The notes below the pieces were generated by a model, which was given only the letters and a program-made list of their open reading frames with translations, had not been told where the DNA came from and did no database searches. A program made the translations under genes and the position numbers. Shown here one piece after another: positions 42,401 through 50,256 of a stretch of DNA of 64,000 bases (positions within the stretch are counted from its first letter, which is position 1; every line of letters starts with the position of its first letter). This DNA is from Halohasta salina (GTDB taxonomy: Archaea > Halobacteriota > Halobacteria > Halobacteriales > Haloferacaceae). The DNA is taken from positions 124,001-188,000 of the forward strand of contig NZ_JAMZIE010000004.1 of the NCBI RefSeq assembly GCF_024178165.1, written 5' to 3'.

Positions 42401-43237
42401 ATGGAAGATATTCCGTTCGGCATCTCCCGGCTCGACTCGCTGCTCGAGGGCGGTGCACCGCCCGGCAGCGTCGTGTTGCTCTCCGGCGAAGCGGGGGCGG
42501 GAGCCCGGGAGTTCGTCTACACGAGCGCGGCGATGAACGCGCTGGCCAAGACGGACAGCGAGCTGTTCGATCTCCACTACGGCGAGGTCCCCGAAGGCTC
42601 CCGACTGCCGCCGGAGGTCCACTACATCTCCTTTACGTCGGCGAAGTCGACGCTCGAACAGGAGCTACGCTACACGCTGTCGGACGACATCGTCGACGCC
42701 GCAATCGACAACATCCGGTATCAGGACCTCTCGGTGGAATACTTCCAGTCGAGCCGGATCCCACAGGACTGGTATCTGGGCCGGACGACCGACCTCTCGG
42801 ATCTCAGCGGTGGAGGGAACCGCCAGAAGGTCCTCAGCGCGCTCGGCGACTATCTGACCGAACACGCTTCGGGGAACCTGATCGTCTTCGACGCCATTAC
42901 CGACCTCCTGAGTGCGATCGGCGACGACCTCGAATGGCAGGACATCCCGATGTTGATCCGCGGGCTCAAACGCGCCGCTGCACAGTGGGGCGGGCTCATC
43001 CTCGTGTTGGCCAGCGAGGAGACGCTGACGCCGACCCGACGCGGACAGCTCTCGGATGCCGCCAGCGGGACGATCGACTTCTCCTGGGAGACCGGCGGCT
43101 CTAAGCGCGCACGGGTGATGGTCGTCAAACAGTTCCGCGGGGTGTTGTCGCGGCTCGAACAGGAAGACATCGTGCAGTTCGAAAGCGAAATCCACGAGGG
43201 CGGCTACGACCTCAGTAACGTCCGCAAGATCAGATAA
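42401..43237 (+). CDS. HTR-like RecA-fold protein lacking the Walker A lysine
   Basis: The 278-residue protein is KaiC/RAD55-like: FGISRLDSLLEGGAPPGSVVLLSGEAGAGAREF at the N-terminus (residues 6-38 read as two halves), GNLIVFDAITDLL as Walker B, and the conserved end GYDLSNVRKIR. Where Walker A should read GxGKT it reads GAGAR, so ATP hydrolysis is doubtful. My memory is that haloarchaeal HTR-like proteins share this loss. A GGATAAAAAG box 30 bases upstream gives a leaderless start. Role unknown, perhaps in signalling. Confidence 0.8.
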   Translation: MEDIPFGISRLDSLLEGGAPPGSVVLLSGEAGAGAREFVYTSAAMNALAKTDSELFDLHYGEVPEGSRLPPEVHYISFTSAKSTLEQELRYTLSDDIVDAAIDNIRYQDLSVEYFQSSRIPQDWYLGRTTDLSDLSGGGNRQKVLSALGDYLTEHASGNLIVFDAITDLLSAIGDDLEWQDIPMLIRGLKRAAAQWGGLILVLASEETLTPTRRGQLSDAASGTIDFSWETGGSKRARVMVVKQFRGVLSRLEQEDIVQFESEIHEGGYDLSNVRKIR

Positions 43238-43263
43238 TCCGGTAAGCAGAACATAACTATATG

Positions 43264-43289
43264 TGGACACGATTCCGGGATCGTGTCCA
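43264..43289. terminator. Perfect 10-base stem after the HTR-like gene
   Basis: TGGACACGAT (43264-43273) pairs with ATCGTGTCCA (43280-43289) with a 6-base loop, 26 bases after the stop. It could end the upstream transcript or be an operator for the next gene, whose TATA-like TTTTTAAG is at 43304-43311. Confidence 0.45.
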
Positions 43290-43337
43290 TTCATTTATCA
43301 TGGATTTTTAAGTTTAGGGCTTGTTAGGTAGATATCA

Positions 43338-44264
43338 ATGGCGAGTGAGCAGGAAGAACCGGGGCCACTTCCGTCGGAACTCGAGGAGTGGGTCGCGGCA
43401 TACACGGAAGAAACCGGAAAGAACCGGGAGACGGTGCTCGCTCGTGCGGTCGCATCCTATCAGCTGCTTGCCGACGGTGTCGACGCCGACGAGGCGGCCG
43501 ACGAATTCCTTTCGGAGCTGGAGTCGCGGATCGACGAGTTGGAGGCCAACGCCGGAGCCGAGCGGATCGACGAACTGGAGGCCAACGCCGGAGCCGAGCG
43601 GATCGACGAACTGGAGGCCGACCTCGAGGCCCACGTCGAGGACCTCCGGTCGCGGATCGTCGACGTGATGAAAGAGGCGCGGGCGCGTGCGCCGGCCGAT
43701 CACAGTCACGACGCCATCGACGAGCGGCTCGACGAACTCGAAACCGGCATCGAGACCGTCGAAGACGAACTGGGGGCACACGCCGGGAGCGTCGACGAGC
43801 TATCGGAGTCGGTCGAGGCCCTCGAGGCGGAGCTGTCGGCACTCGAAGCCGACTTCGAGGATCGGTTCGAGGCGGCCGAGGGAGAGGTCGGCTCGCTGTC
43901 TGAGTCGGTCGGAACGGTCGAGTCGAAGGCCGACCGGCTCGCGGAGGTAGTCGTCGACCTGCGGCGGCGGGTCCAGCGGATCGAGAGCCACGTCACCCAC
44001 CAGACCGCGCTGGCGGAACTGCTCGAAACCGCCGCCCGGGAGGATATCGAATCGGCCCGGTGTGACAACTGCAGCGAGATGGTCTCGCTGCCGCTGTTGG
44101 CCGAGCCCGCCTGTCCGCACTGCCGGAGCGTCTTCGACGGCCTCGAACCGGGATCGATGTTCTTCAAATCCGCGTGGTTGACGATCGCCGACCGACCGGC
44201 CCTCGAAGCCGGCTCGACTACCGAACAGGCCTTCGAGCCCGACGACACCCAGAGACAACAATGA
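43338..44264 (+). CDS. Coiled-coil protein with N-terminal ribbon-helix-helix-like part and C-terminal zinc ribbon
   Basis: The 308-residue protein starts with PLPSELEEWVAAYTEETGKNRETVLARAVASYQLL, reminiscent of a ribbon-helix-helix DNA-binding unit (residues 9-43; given as family resemblance only). Residues 55-240 are heptads (coiled coil), including a 12-residue tandem repeat RIDELEANAGAE. A zinc ribbon follows (CDNC at about 249-252 and CPHC at about 267-270). Its stop overlaps the next start as ATGA. The three genes to 45391 all carry zinc-type cysteines and may share regulation. Function unknown. Confidence 0.75.
   Translation: MASEQEEPGPLPSELEEWVAAYTEETGKNRETVLARAVASYQLLADGVDADEAADEFLSELESRIDELEANAGAERIDELEANAGAERIDELEADLEAHVEDLRSRIVDVMKEARARAPADHSHDAIDERLDELETGIETVEDELGAHAGSVDELSESVEALEAELSALEADFEDRFEAAEGEVGSLSESVGTVESKADRLAEVVVDLRRRVQRIESHVTHQTALAELLETAAREDIESARCDNCSEMVSLPLLAEPACPHCRSVFDGLEPGSMFFKSAWLTIADRPALEAGSTTEQAFEPDDTQRQQ
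43527..43619 (+). repeat. 36-base tandem repeat inside the coiled-coil gene
   Basis: Two near-identical 36-base units (43527-43562 and 43563-43598) and a partial third (to about 43619) encode RIDELEANAGAE twice. They differ by one base (GAGTTG versus GAACTG forms), so a recent slippage event is likely. Confidence 0.8.
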
Positions 44265-45037
44265 GCGACGAGAACCCCGACGATGAGCCGTCGGTCTGGG
44301 ACGAAATCGAGGATTTCACCAGCGCCGACCCCGCCGACGAGGAACAGGTCGTCGACGCCACAATCGTCGACAGCGACGAGCCGAGCGCATCCGACAGTCG
44401 GAGATCCGCTGGCGACGCCGAGCCGGTGACACCCGAGGAGACACACCCTGCGGGCGAATCCCACGCGGAGACGCCCGAGCCCGACCAGGAACCGTTCGGC
44501 GAGACAGCCCAAGCGACACGCACCGACCACGAACCGCTCGACGAAACAACCCGAGCGCCGGATGCCGACCGAGATACCGAGACGCAGACCGCCGAGTCGT
44601 CGATCGACGACATCCCGGCCGACGACGAGGAGCCGCCGGACGCCGACGAAGCGTTCGACGAGATGGATGTCTCGGACATCGACGGCGAGGCGCTGTGGGA
44701 CGAACTGCCCGGCGGCGGGACCGCGGCCGACGCTACTACGGCCGGCGCCGCCACAGCCGCGGAGTCGGCGGCGGCCGAACCGAGTGCGACGTCGGAGACC
44801 GGCTCCGTGGACGGCCAGCCGGCGGCCGGCCCGGGAGCAGACGGCGACGAGACGCTGGTCGACAAACGTCAGTACTGCCAGCAGTGTCCCTACTTCACCG
44901 ATCCCCCCGAGGTGGGGTGTACCCACTCCGGGACCACGATCGTCGAGGTCGTCGAAGACGGCCGGTTCCGGGTGCGTGACTGCCCGGTGGTCACCGAGAC
45001 GGGGCCGGATCGGACGATCCTCGACGGCGGGGATTAA
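44261..45037 (+). CDS. Acidic disordered protein with a C-terminal cysteine motif
   Basis: The 258-residue protein is mostly Asp/Glu/Ala/Thr-rich and probably disordered (residues 1-200). The last 50 residues form a compact cysteine part: YCQQCPYFTDPPEVGCTHSG and RVRDCPVV, likely a metal site. It is translationally coupled to the preceding coiled-coil gene (ATGA) and followed 24 bases later by tfs. I do not know the family; the cysteine tail looks conserved in other haloarchaea from memory. Confidence 0.7.
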   Translation: MSDENPDDEPSVWDEIEDFTSADPADEEQVVDATIVDSDEPSASDSRRSAGDAEPVTPEETHPAGESHAETPEPDQEPFGETAQATRTDHEPLDETTRAPDADRDTETQTAESSIDDIPADDEEPPDADEAFDEMDVSDIDGEALWDELPGGGTAADATTAGAATAAESAAAEPSATSETGSVDGQPAAGPGADGDETLVDKRQYCQQCPYFTDPPEVGCTHSGTTIVEVVEDGRFRVRDCPVVTETGPDRTILDGGD

Positions 45038-45061
45038 CTGTCCGGAGCCCCAACCGCGGGC

Positions 45062-45391
45062 ATGCAATTTTGCGACGACTGCGGCTCGATGATGCGCTCT
45101 GAGGACGGCCAAATGGTCTGTACGAACGACGACTGCGGGTCGACGGCCGAACAGGACACCGAGCTGGCCGCCCAGTTCACGTCGACGGAGTCCCAGAGCG
45201 GCGACGAACTGATCGAAACCGAGGAGGGCGACCAGTTCGAGGGGAAACCGACCGCCGACGACGTGACCTGCGAGGAGTGCGGCCACGGCGAGGCGTGGTA
45301 CACGATCAAACAGACCGGCGCGGCCGACGAGCCACCGACCCGGTTTTTCAAATGTAAAGAGTGCGGCTACCGCTGGCGGGACTACAGTTAA
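45062..45391 (+). CDS. tfs: Transcription factor S (TFIIS/RPA12-like cleavage factor)
   Basis: TFS helps archaeal RNA polymerase cleave back-tracked RNA. The 109-residue protein has an N-terminal zinc ribbon (CDDCGSMM, CTNDDCGS) and a C-terminal ribbon (CEECGHGEAWYT, CKECGYRW) with the catalytic Asp-Glu pair in the loop (AADEPPT). Length is normal for archaeal TFS. It is the third gene in a row with cysteine ribbons on this strand and ends 7 bases before the stop of the convergent acyltransferase gene. Confidence 0.95.
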   Translation: MQFCDDCGSMMRSEDGQMVCTNDDCGSTAEQDTELAAQFTSTESQSGDELIETEEGDQFEGKPTADDVTCEECGHGEAWYTIKQTGAADEPPTRFFKCKECGYRWRDYS

Positions 45392-45398
45392 CCACGGC

Positions 45399-46511
45399 CT
45401 ACCCGGACCGAATCGCCCGTAGCCACGGCCCGCCGGGCCAGTGGGTGCCGCCGATCTCGATAACGCGGAGCCGATCGGCCGCCAGATAGCCCAGCCACGA
45501 GACGACGAACAGCGTCGGCGTCAACAGCAGGTGCCAGATGATCGTCTCGGAGATCGGGTAGCCCATCGTCTCCACGACGTCGCGGCCGGCCCGGATCAGC
45601 GCGAACACCGCCGGGTGGACGACGTAGATGCCGACCGCGTAGATCCCCCACGACGGGAGCGGCGTGTCGACGCCCAGCCGGGGGCGCGACAGCAGGAACA
45701 GGAACAACGACGCCGTCAGCAGCGCGGTCGCGATCCCGTAGCTCGGCGCGTAGACGGACGCGCCGAAGGCCTCGCCCGCAAGCAGGTAGCCAAGCACGTA
45801 AAATTCGACCAGTTGGAGGACCGCGAACACGACGACGAGCCCCGCGAGCAGCCGCCCGTGGTCGGCGCTCGGCTCCCACCTCCGGGTACGGATCGTGTAC
45901 CCCAGACTCGTATAGAAGAAGCCGAAAAACAACGCGTCCCGGATCTCGAAGGGAACGTCGACGACCATCGTGTAGGTAGAGCCCAGCAGCCCGACGACGT
46001 GGAACGTCGCCGCGACCGGGAGCACGTAGCTCGCCGCATCAAGGCGGATAAACAGGGCGACCAAGAGGAGCGAAAACAGCAGCGCGGGGAGGAACCAGAG
46101 GATCTCCGAGACGGAGGTGCCGTAGTACAACAGGTCGAGGGGATCGACGAACTCGGCGAGGCTCTCGGTGGTCGTCGCGGTGAGCGAGCGTCCCTCGACA
46201 GTAGCGCGGGCGAGTCGCCCGGCGAGGAACGTCGGCGCACAGAGGAGGAGTCCGAACACGTAGATAGAGCCCAACGAGGCGACCCGGGCGGAGACGTAGG
46301 CGGCCGGATCGCCGTCGGCGGCCTTCAGGGCGAAGAAGTAGCCCGAGGTGACGAAGAAAAACGGTACCGCAAACCGGCCGGTGGTCTTGATCACGAACGT
46401 CACCGCGTTCCCGGCGCGTGAGAGCCCCGCAAACGGGTCAGTGTGGATCATGACGATAAACACCATAGCGACGATCCGCAGCGCGTCGATACTGTAGATC
46501 CGATCGCCCAT
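45399..46511 (-). CDS. Acyltransferase-3-like integral membrane protein
   Basis: The 370-residue protein starts with IYSIDALRIVAMVFIVMIHTDPF, the catalytic-His region of the acyltransferase_3 family, followed by about ten hydrophobic segments (for example PFFFVTSGYFFALKA, ILWFLPALLFSLLLVALF). Members move acyl groups onto sugars or other carriers across the membrane. No partner genes show the substrate. GAAAATACCC about 30 bases upstream fits the start at 46511. Confidence 0.85.
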   Translation of the reverse strand: MGDRIYSIDALRIVAMVFIVMIHTDPFAGLSRAGNAVTFVIKTTGRFAVPFFFVTSGYFFALKAADGDPAAYVSARVASLGSIYVFGLLLCAPTFLAGRLARATVEGRSLTATTTESLAEFVDPLDLLYYGTSVSEILWFLPALLFSLLLVALFIRLDAASYVLPVAATFHVVGLLGSTYTMVVDVPFEIRDALFFGFFYTSLGYTIRTRRWEPSADHGRLLAGLVVVFAVLQLVEFYVLGYLLAGEAFGASVYAPSYGIATALLTASLFLFLLSRPRLGVDTPLPSWGIYAVGIYVVHPAVFALIRAGRDVVETMGYPISETIIWHLLLTPTLFVVSWLGYLAADRLRVIEIGGTHWPGGPWLRAIRSG

Positions 46512-46641
46512 GCCTCGACTAAGCAGCCTGTCGGCTATGGGTATTTTCGCCCCGAACCGATCCGATGTAGGCTACCCGTCTCGAAAACGAGAGTTCCGGC
46601 CGACGGCGAGCAGTGGCCGCGCCGCTTCGTCGGTCCGTGCG

Positions 46642-47124
46642 CTACGCCTCGTCGGTCCCGTCGACGGCGTCTTGGGTACCGTACGCTGCGTTCGACTTCG
46701 CGTTGTCGTCGGTATCCGGTTCCGAGACGATCCCCTCGCTACCGTAAGGTGCGTTCGACTTCGCGTTGTCGTCGGTGTCGGGCGCCGAGACGATCCCCTC
46801 GCTACCGTAGGGCGCGTTCGATTTCGCGTTGTCGTCGGTGTCGGGCGCCGAGACGATCCCCTCGCTACCGTAGGGCGCGTTCGATTTCGCGTTGTCGTCG
46901 GTATCGGGCGCCGAGACGATCCCCTCGCTACCGTAGGGCGCGTTCGATTTCGCGTTGTCGTCGGTATCCGGTTCCGAGACGATCCCCTCGCTACCGTAGG
47001 GTGTGTTCGGTTTCGCGTTGTCGTCGGTGTCGGATTCGGAGACGATACCGGGTTCGGCAGGGACGGTCGACGTCGGCTCCGGCTTGTGGGTGTGGTCCTC
47101 GATGGACTCGCGGTGGGTGGACAT
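46642..47124 (-). CDS. Protein made of six 21-residue tandem repeats
   Basis: The 160-residue protein has a 25-residue head (MSTHRESIEDHTHKPEP, and so on), six units of the type GIVSxPDTDDNAKSNAPYGSE at residues 26-151, and a 9-residue tail. It is hydrophilic, acidic and predicted to be disordered, with no membrane segment. The open frame through the exact array and its own promoter argue it is a real gene. Some opposite-strand frames are also open through the array; I chose this one because its residues are acidic and haloarchaeal. No family is recognised. Confidence 0.65.
   Translation of the reverse strand: MSTHRESIEDHTHKPEPTSTVPAEPGIVSESDTDDNAKPNTPYGSEGIVSEPDTDDNAKSNAPYGSEGIVSAPDTDDNAKSNAPYGSEGIVSAPDTDDNAKSNAPYGSEGIVSAPDTDDNAKSNAPYGSEGIVSEPDTDDNAKSNAAYGTQDAVDGTDEA
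46672..47049 (-). repeat. Six 63-base tandem repeats
   Basis: Six units of 63 bases fill the gene above. The three central units are nearly identical at DNA level, which suggests recent copy-number change; copy number may differ between strains. Confidence 0.85.
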
Positions 47125-47136
47125 AAGTATTTACTC

Positions 47137-47164
47137 GGTACTGAGTACCCAATCGACATATATC
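47137..47164 (-). promoter_or_regulatory. TATA box and palindrome before the repeat-protein gene
   Basis: On the minus strand, AGATATATG (about 47157-47165) is a TATA box. GGTACT-c-AGTACC (47137-47149), a perfect 6-base palindrome, lies between it and the expected transcript start near 47134. Outer arms TACTC/GAGTA extend it. This is a repressor-type position. Confidence 0.45.
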
Positions 47165-47302
47165 TTTACCCTGAGATGATCACGAACGTTGTATCGGGTC
47201 GACGGCCGTCGGAGCCGATCGGGACCGGCGAGGTGGTCGGGTACGGGACGCCACGAGACACACTGTATCAGGTTTTATGCCGTCGGTGTCCCTAAGGCGG
47301 CT

Positions 47303-48151
47303 ATGGGAATCCTTTCGCGTGCGTCCTACGTTATCCGGTCGAAGATCAACGCGATCCTCAACCGGACCGAGGACCCCGGCGAGTCGCTCGACTACTCCTA
47401 CGAGAAGATGCGTGACGAACTCCAAGACGTCAAACAGGGGATCGCCGACCTCACGACCCAAAAGAAGCGACTCGAAATCCAGAAGCGCCGGCTCGAAGAG
47501 AACGTCGAGAAACACAACAGCCAAGCACGGGAGGCCGTCCAGCAGGACCGGGACGATCTGGCCCGGAAGGCCCTCGAAAAGAAGAAGTCGAAGATGAGCC
47601 AGATCGAGGAGTTGGAGACGCAGATCGCCGACCTCGAAAACACCCAGGAGAACCTCGTCGACAAGAAGAACGAACTGCAGGGCCGGATCGAGGAGTTCAA
47701 AACGAAAAAGGAGACGATGAAGGCGCGCTACGAGGCCGCCGAGGCCTCGACGCGTGTCTCGGAGGCGATGACCGGCGTCGGCGACGAGATGGATGACGTC
47801 GCCCGGTCGATCGAGCGCGCCGAGGAGCGGACCGACGAGATGGAGGCCCGCTCGGCGGCGATGGACGAACTCGAAGACACCGGCGCGTTCGACGACGCCC
47901 TGTCTGACAAGGACAGCATCGACCGCGAGCTCGACGAGCTCTCGTCGAGTCGGGAGGTCGACTCCGAACTCGACACGCTGAAAGCCGAGATGGGGAAGGC
48001 CCCCGCCGAAGAGGAGTCCACCACCGACACCGAGGCGTCGACCGATCTCGACGAGGAGCTGAACGCCGACGGCGACGTCGACGTCGATGCCGAACTCAAG
48101 GACAGCGAGGTCGAAGCCGAGCTGGACGAACTCAAAGACGACGAGTCGTAG
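47303..48151 (+). CDS. pspA: PspA/IM30-family membrane-maintenance protein
   Basis: PspA-like proteins coat stressed membranes and assemble ESCRT-III-like rods. The 282-residue protein begins MGILSRASYVIRSKINAILN, the amphipathic membrane-binding start, and then has long helices (residues 20-190) with LDYSYEKMRDELQDVKQGIAD. The last 90 residues are very acidic and disordered, a haloarchaeal extension. GGTTTTATG about 28 bases before 47303 gives a leaderless start. The longer frame upstream is rejected. Confidence 0.93.
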   Translation: MGILSRASYVIRSKINAILNRTEDPGESLDYSYEKMRDELQDVKQGIADLTTQKKRLEIQKRRLEENVEKHNSQAREAVQQDRDDLARKALEKKKSKMSQIEELETQIADLENTQENLVDKKNELQGRIEEFKTKKETMKARYEAAEASTRVSEAMTGVGDEMDDVARSIERAEERTDEMEARSAAMDELEDTGAFDDALSDKDSIDRELDELSSSREVDSELDTLKAEMGKAPAEEESTTDTEASTDLDEELNADGDVDVDAELKDSEVEAELDELKDDES

Positions 48152-48235
48152 GCCACAGTCGACTGCGGACGACAGTCCGGGCGTTCGGTAGCTCCGGACT
48201 GTTTTGGGTGTCTCGCCCGTCGGACAGGACACCTG

Positions 48236-49258
48236 ATGAGCGACTCAACCCCGAGTGATCGTCTCGAAGCACGAACCGAGGGGAGTCGGTACTGGATGCG
48301 CCTGTTGATCGCGGTCGACCGGTGGCTGCTCGTCGCGGTCATTCTCGCTGTCGTGTTCTGTCTTCTCGTCGTCACGAGTCGGCTCGGATTGGCTCCCCTC
48401 CGAGAGATCGCGGCGAGCCAAAACGGGATCAGATACCTGTTTTCACCGTTCATCGGGGCGATCATCACCGGCACCTCGATCGTCGTCACTATCAACCAAC
48501 TCGTACTCTCACAGGAACTCGGCGCTGTCGGCGACCAGCGGAGCCGGATGCAGGAGGCGATGGGGTTCCAGACGGACGTCGAATCGACACTCGGGATCGG
48601 GGTCAGCAACCCGGAGCCTGCGGCGTTTCTCGACCAACTCGTCGGTGGAATCGAAGACCGGGCCGGCCGACTCGGTGAGACGGTGACGGCCGACGACCCG
48701 GAGGGTGCCGAACCAGTAACCGACTTCGTCGACGATGTCACCCGGAACGCCGAAACGGTCAGAGACGATCTCGACGGCGCGCAGTTCGGAACGTTCGAGG
48801 TGATGCTGGCCGCACTCGACTTCAACTACTCCTGGAAGATCTACGCCGCCCGTCGGATACGTCACCACCACGGCGAATCGCTGTCGACCGAGGCCGAGGC
48901 GGCGCTCGACGAACTGCTCTCGCTGCTGAAATTCTTCGGCGAGGCGCGGGAACACTTCAAGACGCTGTACTTCCAGTGGGAGCTGATCAACCTCTCGCGG
49001 GCGCTGCTCTACATCGCGCTACCAGCGCTGGCCGTGGTTGGGGTGTTTCTCATGTACGTCGACGCGACCACACTGTACGGAACGACACTGGGGGTCGACA
49101 ACCTCGTCTGGCTGGCCAGCGCGGGGTTCGCACTCGGGATCGCACCGTTCGTCGTCTTTATCGTCTTCATCCTGCGGATCGCGACCGTCGCCAAACATAC
49201 CCTCGCGATGGGGCCGTTCATCCTGCGAGAGACCGAACGGGAGACGGATGTCGAATGA
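48236..49258 (+). CDS. Conserved membrane protein of unknown function
   Basis: The 340-residue protein has two membrane segments near residues 27-49 and 67-88, a long cytoplasmic or outer middle part with helical character, and two more (about 257-277 and 290-313). The paired arrangement resembles several haloarchaeal conserved membrane proteins of unknown role. Its stop overlaps the next gene as ATGA, so the two are co-translated. It is divergent in theme from PspA upstream but could also belong to a membrane-stress set (inference). Confidence 0.7.
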   Translation: MSDSTPSDRLEARTEGSRYWMRLLIAVDRWLLVAVILAVVFCLLVVTSRLGLAPLREIAASQNGIRYLFSPFIGAIITGTSIVVTINQLVLSQELGAVGDQRSRMQEAMGFQTDVESTLGIGVSNPEPAAFLDQLVGGIEDRAGRLGETVTADDPEGAEPVTDFVDDVTRNAETVRDDLDGAQFGTFEVMLAALDFNYSWKIYAARRIRHHHGESLSTEAEAALDELLSLLKFFGEAREHFKTLYFQWELINLSRALLYIALPALAVVGVFLMYVDATTLYGTTLGVDNLVWLASAGFALGIAPFVVFIVFILRIATVAKHTLAMGPFILRETERETDVE

Positions 49259-49755
49259 GGGACCTGATGGATCGCAAACCGAGCCGTCGACGACTGTTGG
49301 GCGGGGTCGGGGGCGTCCTCACGGTCGGCCTCGCTGGCTGTACCGACGATTCCGGCGGGCGGGACTACGAGCGTGGGACCGTCGAACTCCCGGCGGATGC
49401 CGAGCCACGAACGCCCGCCGAGCTGTCGGTGGCGACCCAACAGGCGACGACCGACCCCAGCGACGCGGTGGCACCGACGAGCGCCGTCGACCTCGTCGAC
49501 CACGCGTTCGTCTTCGAGTCGGGGTATCTCGGCGCGACCGTTCAGGGAACGGTGGTCAACCGAGCCGGTAGCCGGATCGATCGCTGCGAGGTCCGTGTGC
49601 GTGTCTACAACGGCGACGAGCAGCTGCTCGGCCGGTATCTCGACCGCGTCGGTGGCCTCGACGGTGGCCGGTCGTGGCGGTTCACCGTGATCGTGCTCGA
49701 AGCGCCGGGCGACATCGCAGCCTACGATATTACGGTCCTCGGGACGCCAGCGTGA
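49255..49755 (+). CDS. Tat-exported lipoprotein with FxLYD-like domain
   Basis: The 166-residue protein starts with a Tat signal plus lipobox: PSRRRLLGGVGGVLTVGLAGC, where the final Cys (residue about 29) would be lipidated. The mature part ends in a beta domain (YLGATVQGTVVNRAG, RVRVYNGDEQLLGRYLDRVG) like the FxLYD fold of haloarchaeal lipoproteins. It overlaps the upstream membrane-protein gene (ATGA), so they are probably linked in function. Binding partner unknown. Confidence 0.85.
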   Translation: MRDLMDRKPSRRRLLGGVGGVLTVGLAGCTDDSGGRDYERGTVELPADAEPRTPAELSVATQQATTDPSDAVAPTSAVDLVDHAFVFESGYLGATVQGTVVNRAGSRIDRCEVRVRVYNGDEQLLGRYLDRVGGLDGGRSWRFTVIVLEAPGDIAAYDITVLGTPA

Positions 49756-49799
49756 GCAGCCGCGATGATTTTAGTAGCTGCCATGGGAACACCGGGACA

Positions 49800-50222
49800 A
49801 TGCCACGAACACTACTCGTGCCGCTCGATGGCTCGCCACAGTCGAAGGAGGCACTGCGGTACGCAGTCGAGACGTTTCCCGACGCCGACCTCGTCGTCGT
49901 CCACGTCCTGAATCCCGCCGCTGGGGCCGGAGATATCGACGGGATGGTCGCCGATACGGCCGGAATGGTAAACGAACAACAGGAGTTCGCCGAGCAACTG
50001 TTCGACGAGGCCCGCGAGATCGTCGGTGCCGACCGCATCGTCGACACCGACCTGCTGGTAGGGCGGGCAGCCACTGAAGTCGTCGGCTACGCCGAGGACA
50101 ACGCGATCGACGAGATCGTCATGGGGAGCCACGGCCGGGATGGCGCGGCCCGGCTCCTCTTGGGGAGCGTCTCCGAGACCGTCGTCCGGCGGTCGCCCGT
50201 TCCGGTCACCGTCGTTCGATAG
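49800..50222 (+). CDS. Universal stress protein (UspA family)
   Basis: The 140-residue protein has TLLVPLDGSPQSKEAL at the start and the ATP-binding G-x2-G-x9-G(S) motif (GSHGRDGAARLLLGS) near residues 109-124. Length and order fit single-domain UspA. It likely binds ATP and acts in stress responses; no specific role is visible. ATTTTAG 27-33 bases upstream suggests a leaderless start at 49800, not the out-of-frame ATG at 49783. Confidence 0.93.
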   Translation: MPRTLLVPLDGSPQSKEALRYAVETFPDADLVVVHVLNPAAGAGDIDGMVADTAGMVNEQQEFAEQLFDEAREIVGADRIVDTDLLVGRAATEVVGYAEDNAIDEIVMGSHGRDGAARLLLGSVSETVVRRSPVPVTVVR

Positions 50223-50225
50223 CTG

Positions 50226-50240
50226 GTAGTCGACGGCTAC
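50226..50240. repeat. GTAGTCGACGGCTAC gene-end element
   Basis: This copy is identical to the one at 38652-38666. It lies right after the UspA stop, between two convergent genes. Confidence 0.5.
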
Positions 50241-50256
50241 TGGCTGCCAACCGACG

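Noticed and set aside
46510-47295. Plus-strand frames open through the 63-base repeat array
   Set aside because: A 63-base unit keeps several frames open. The plus frames give Arg/Val-rich repeats; the minus frame gives an acidic protein with its own TATA box and start.
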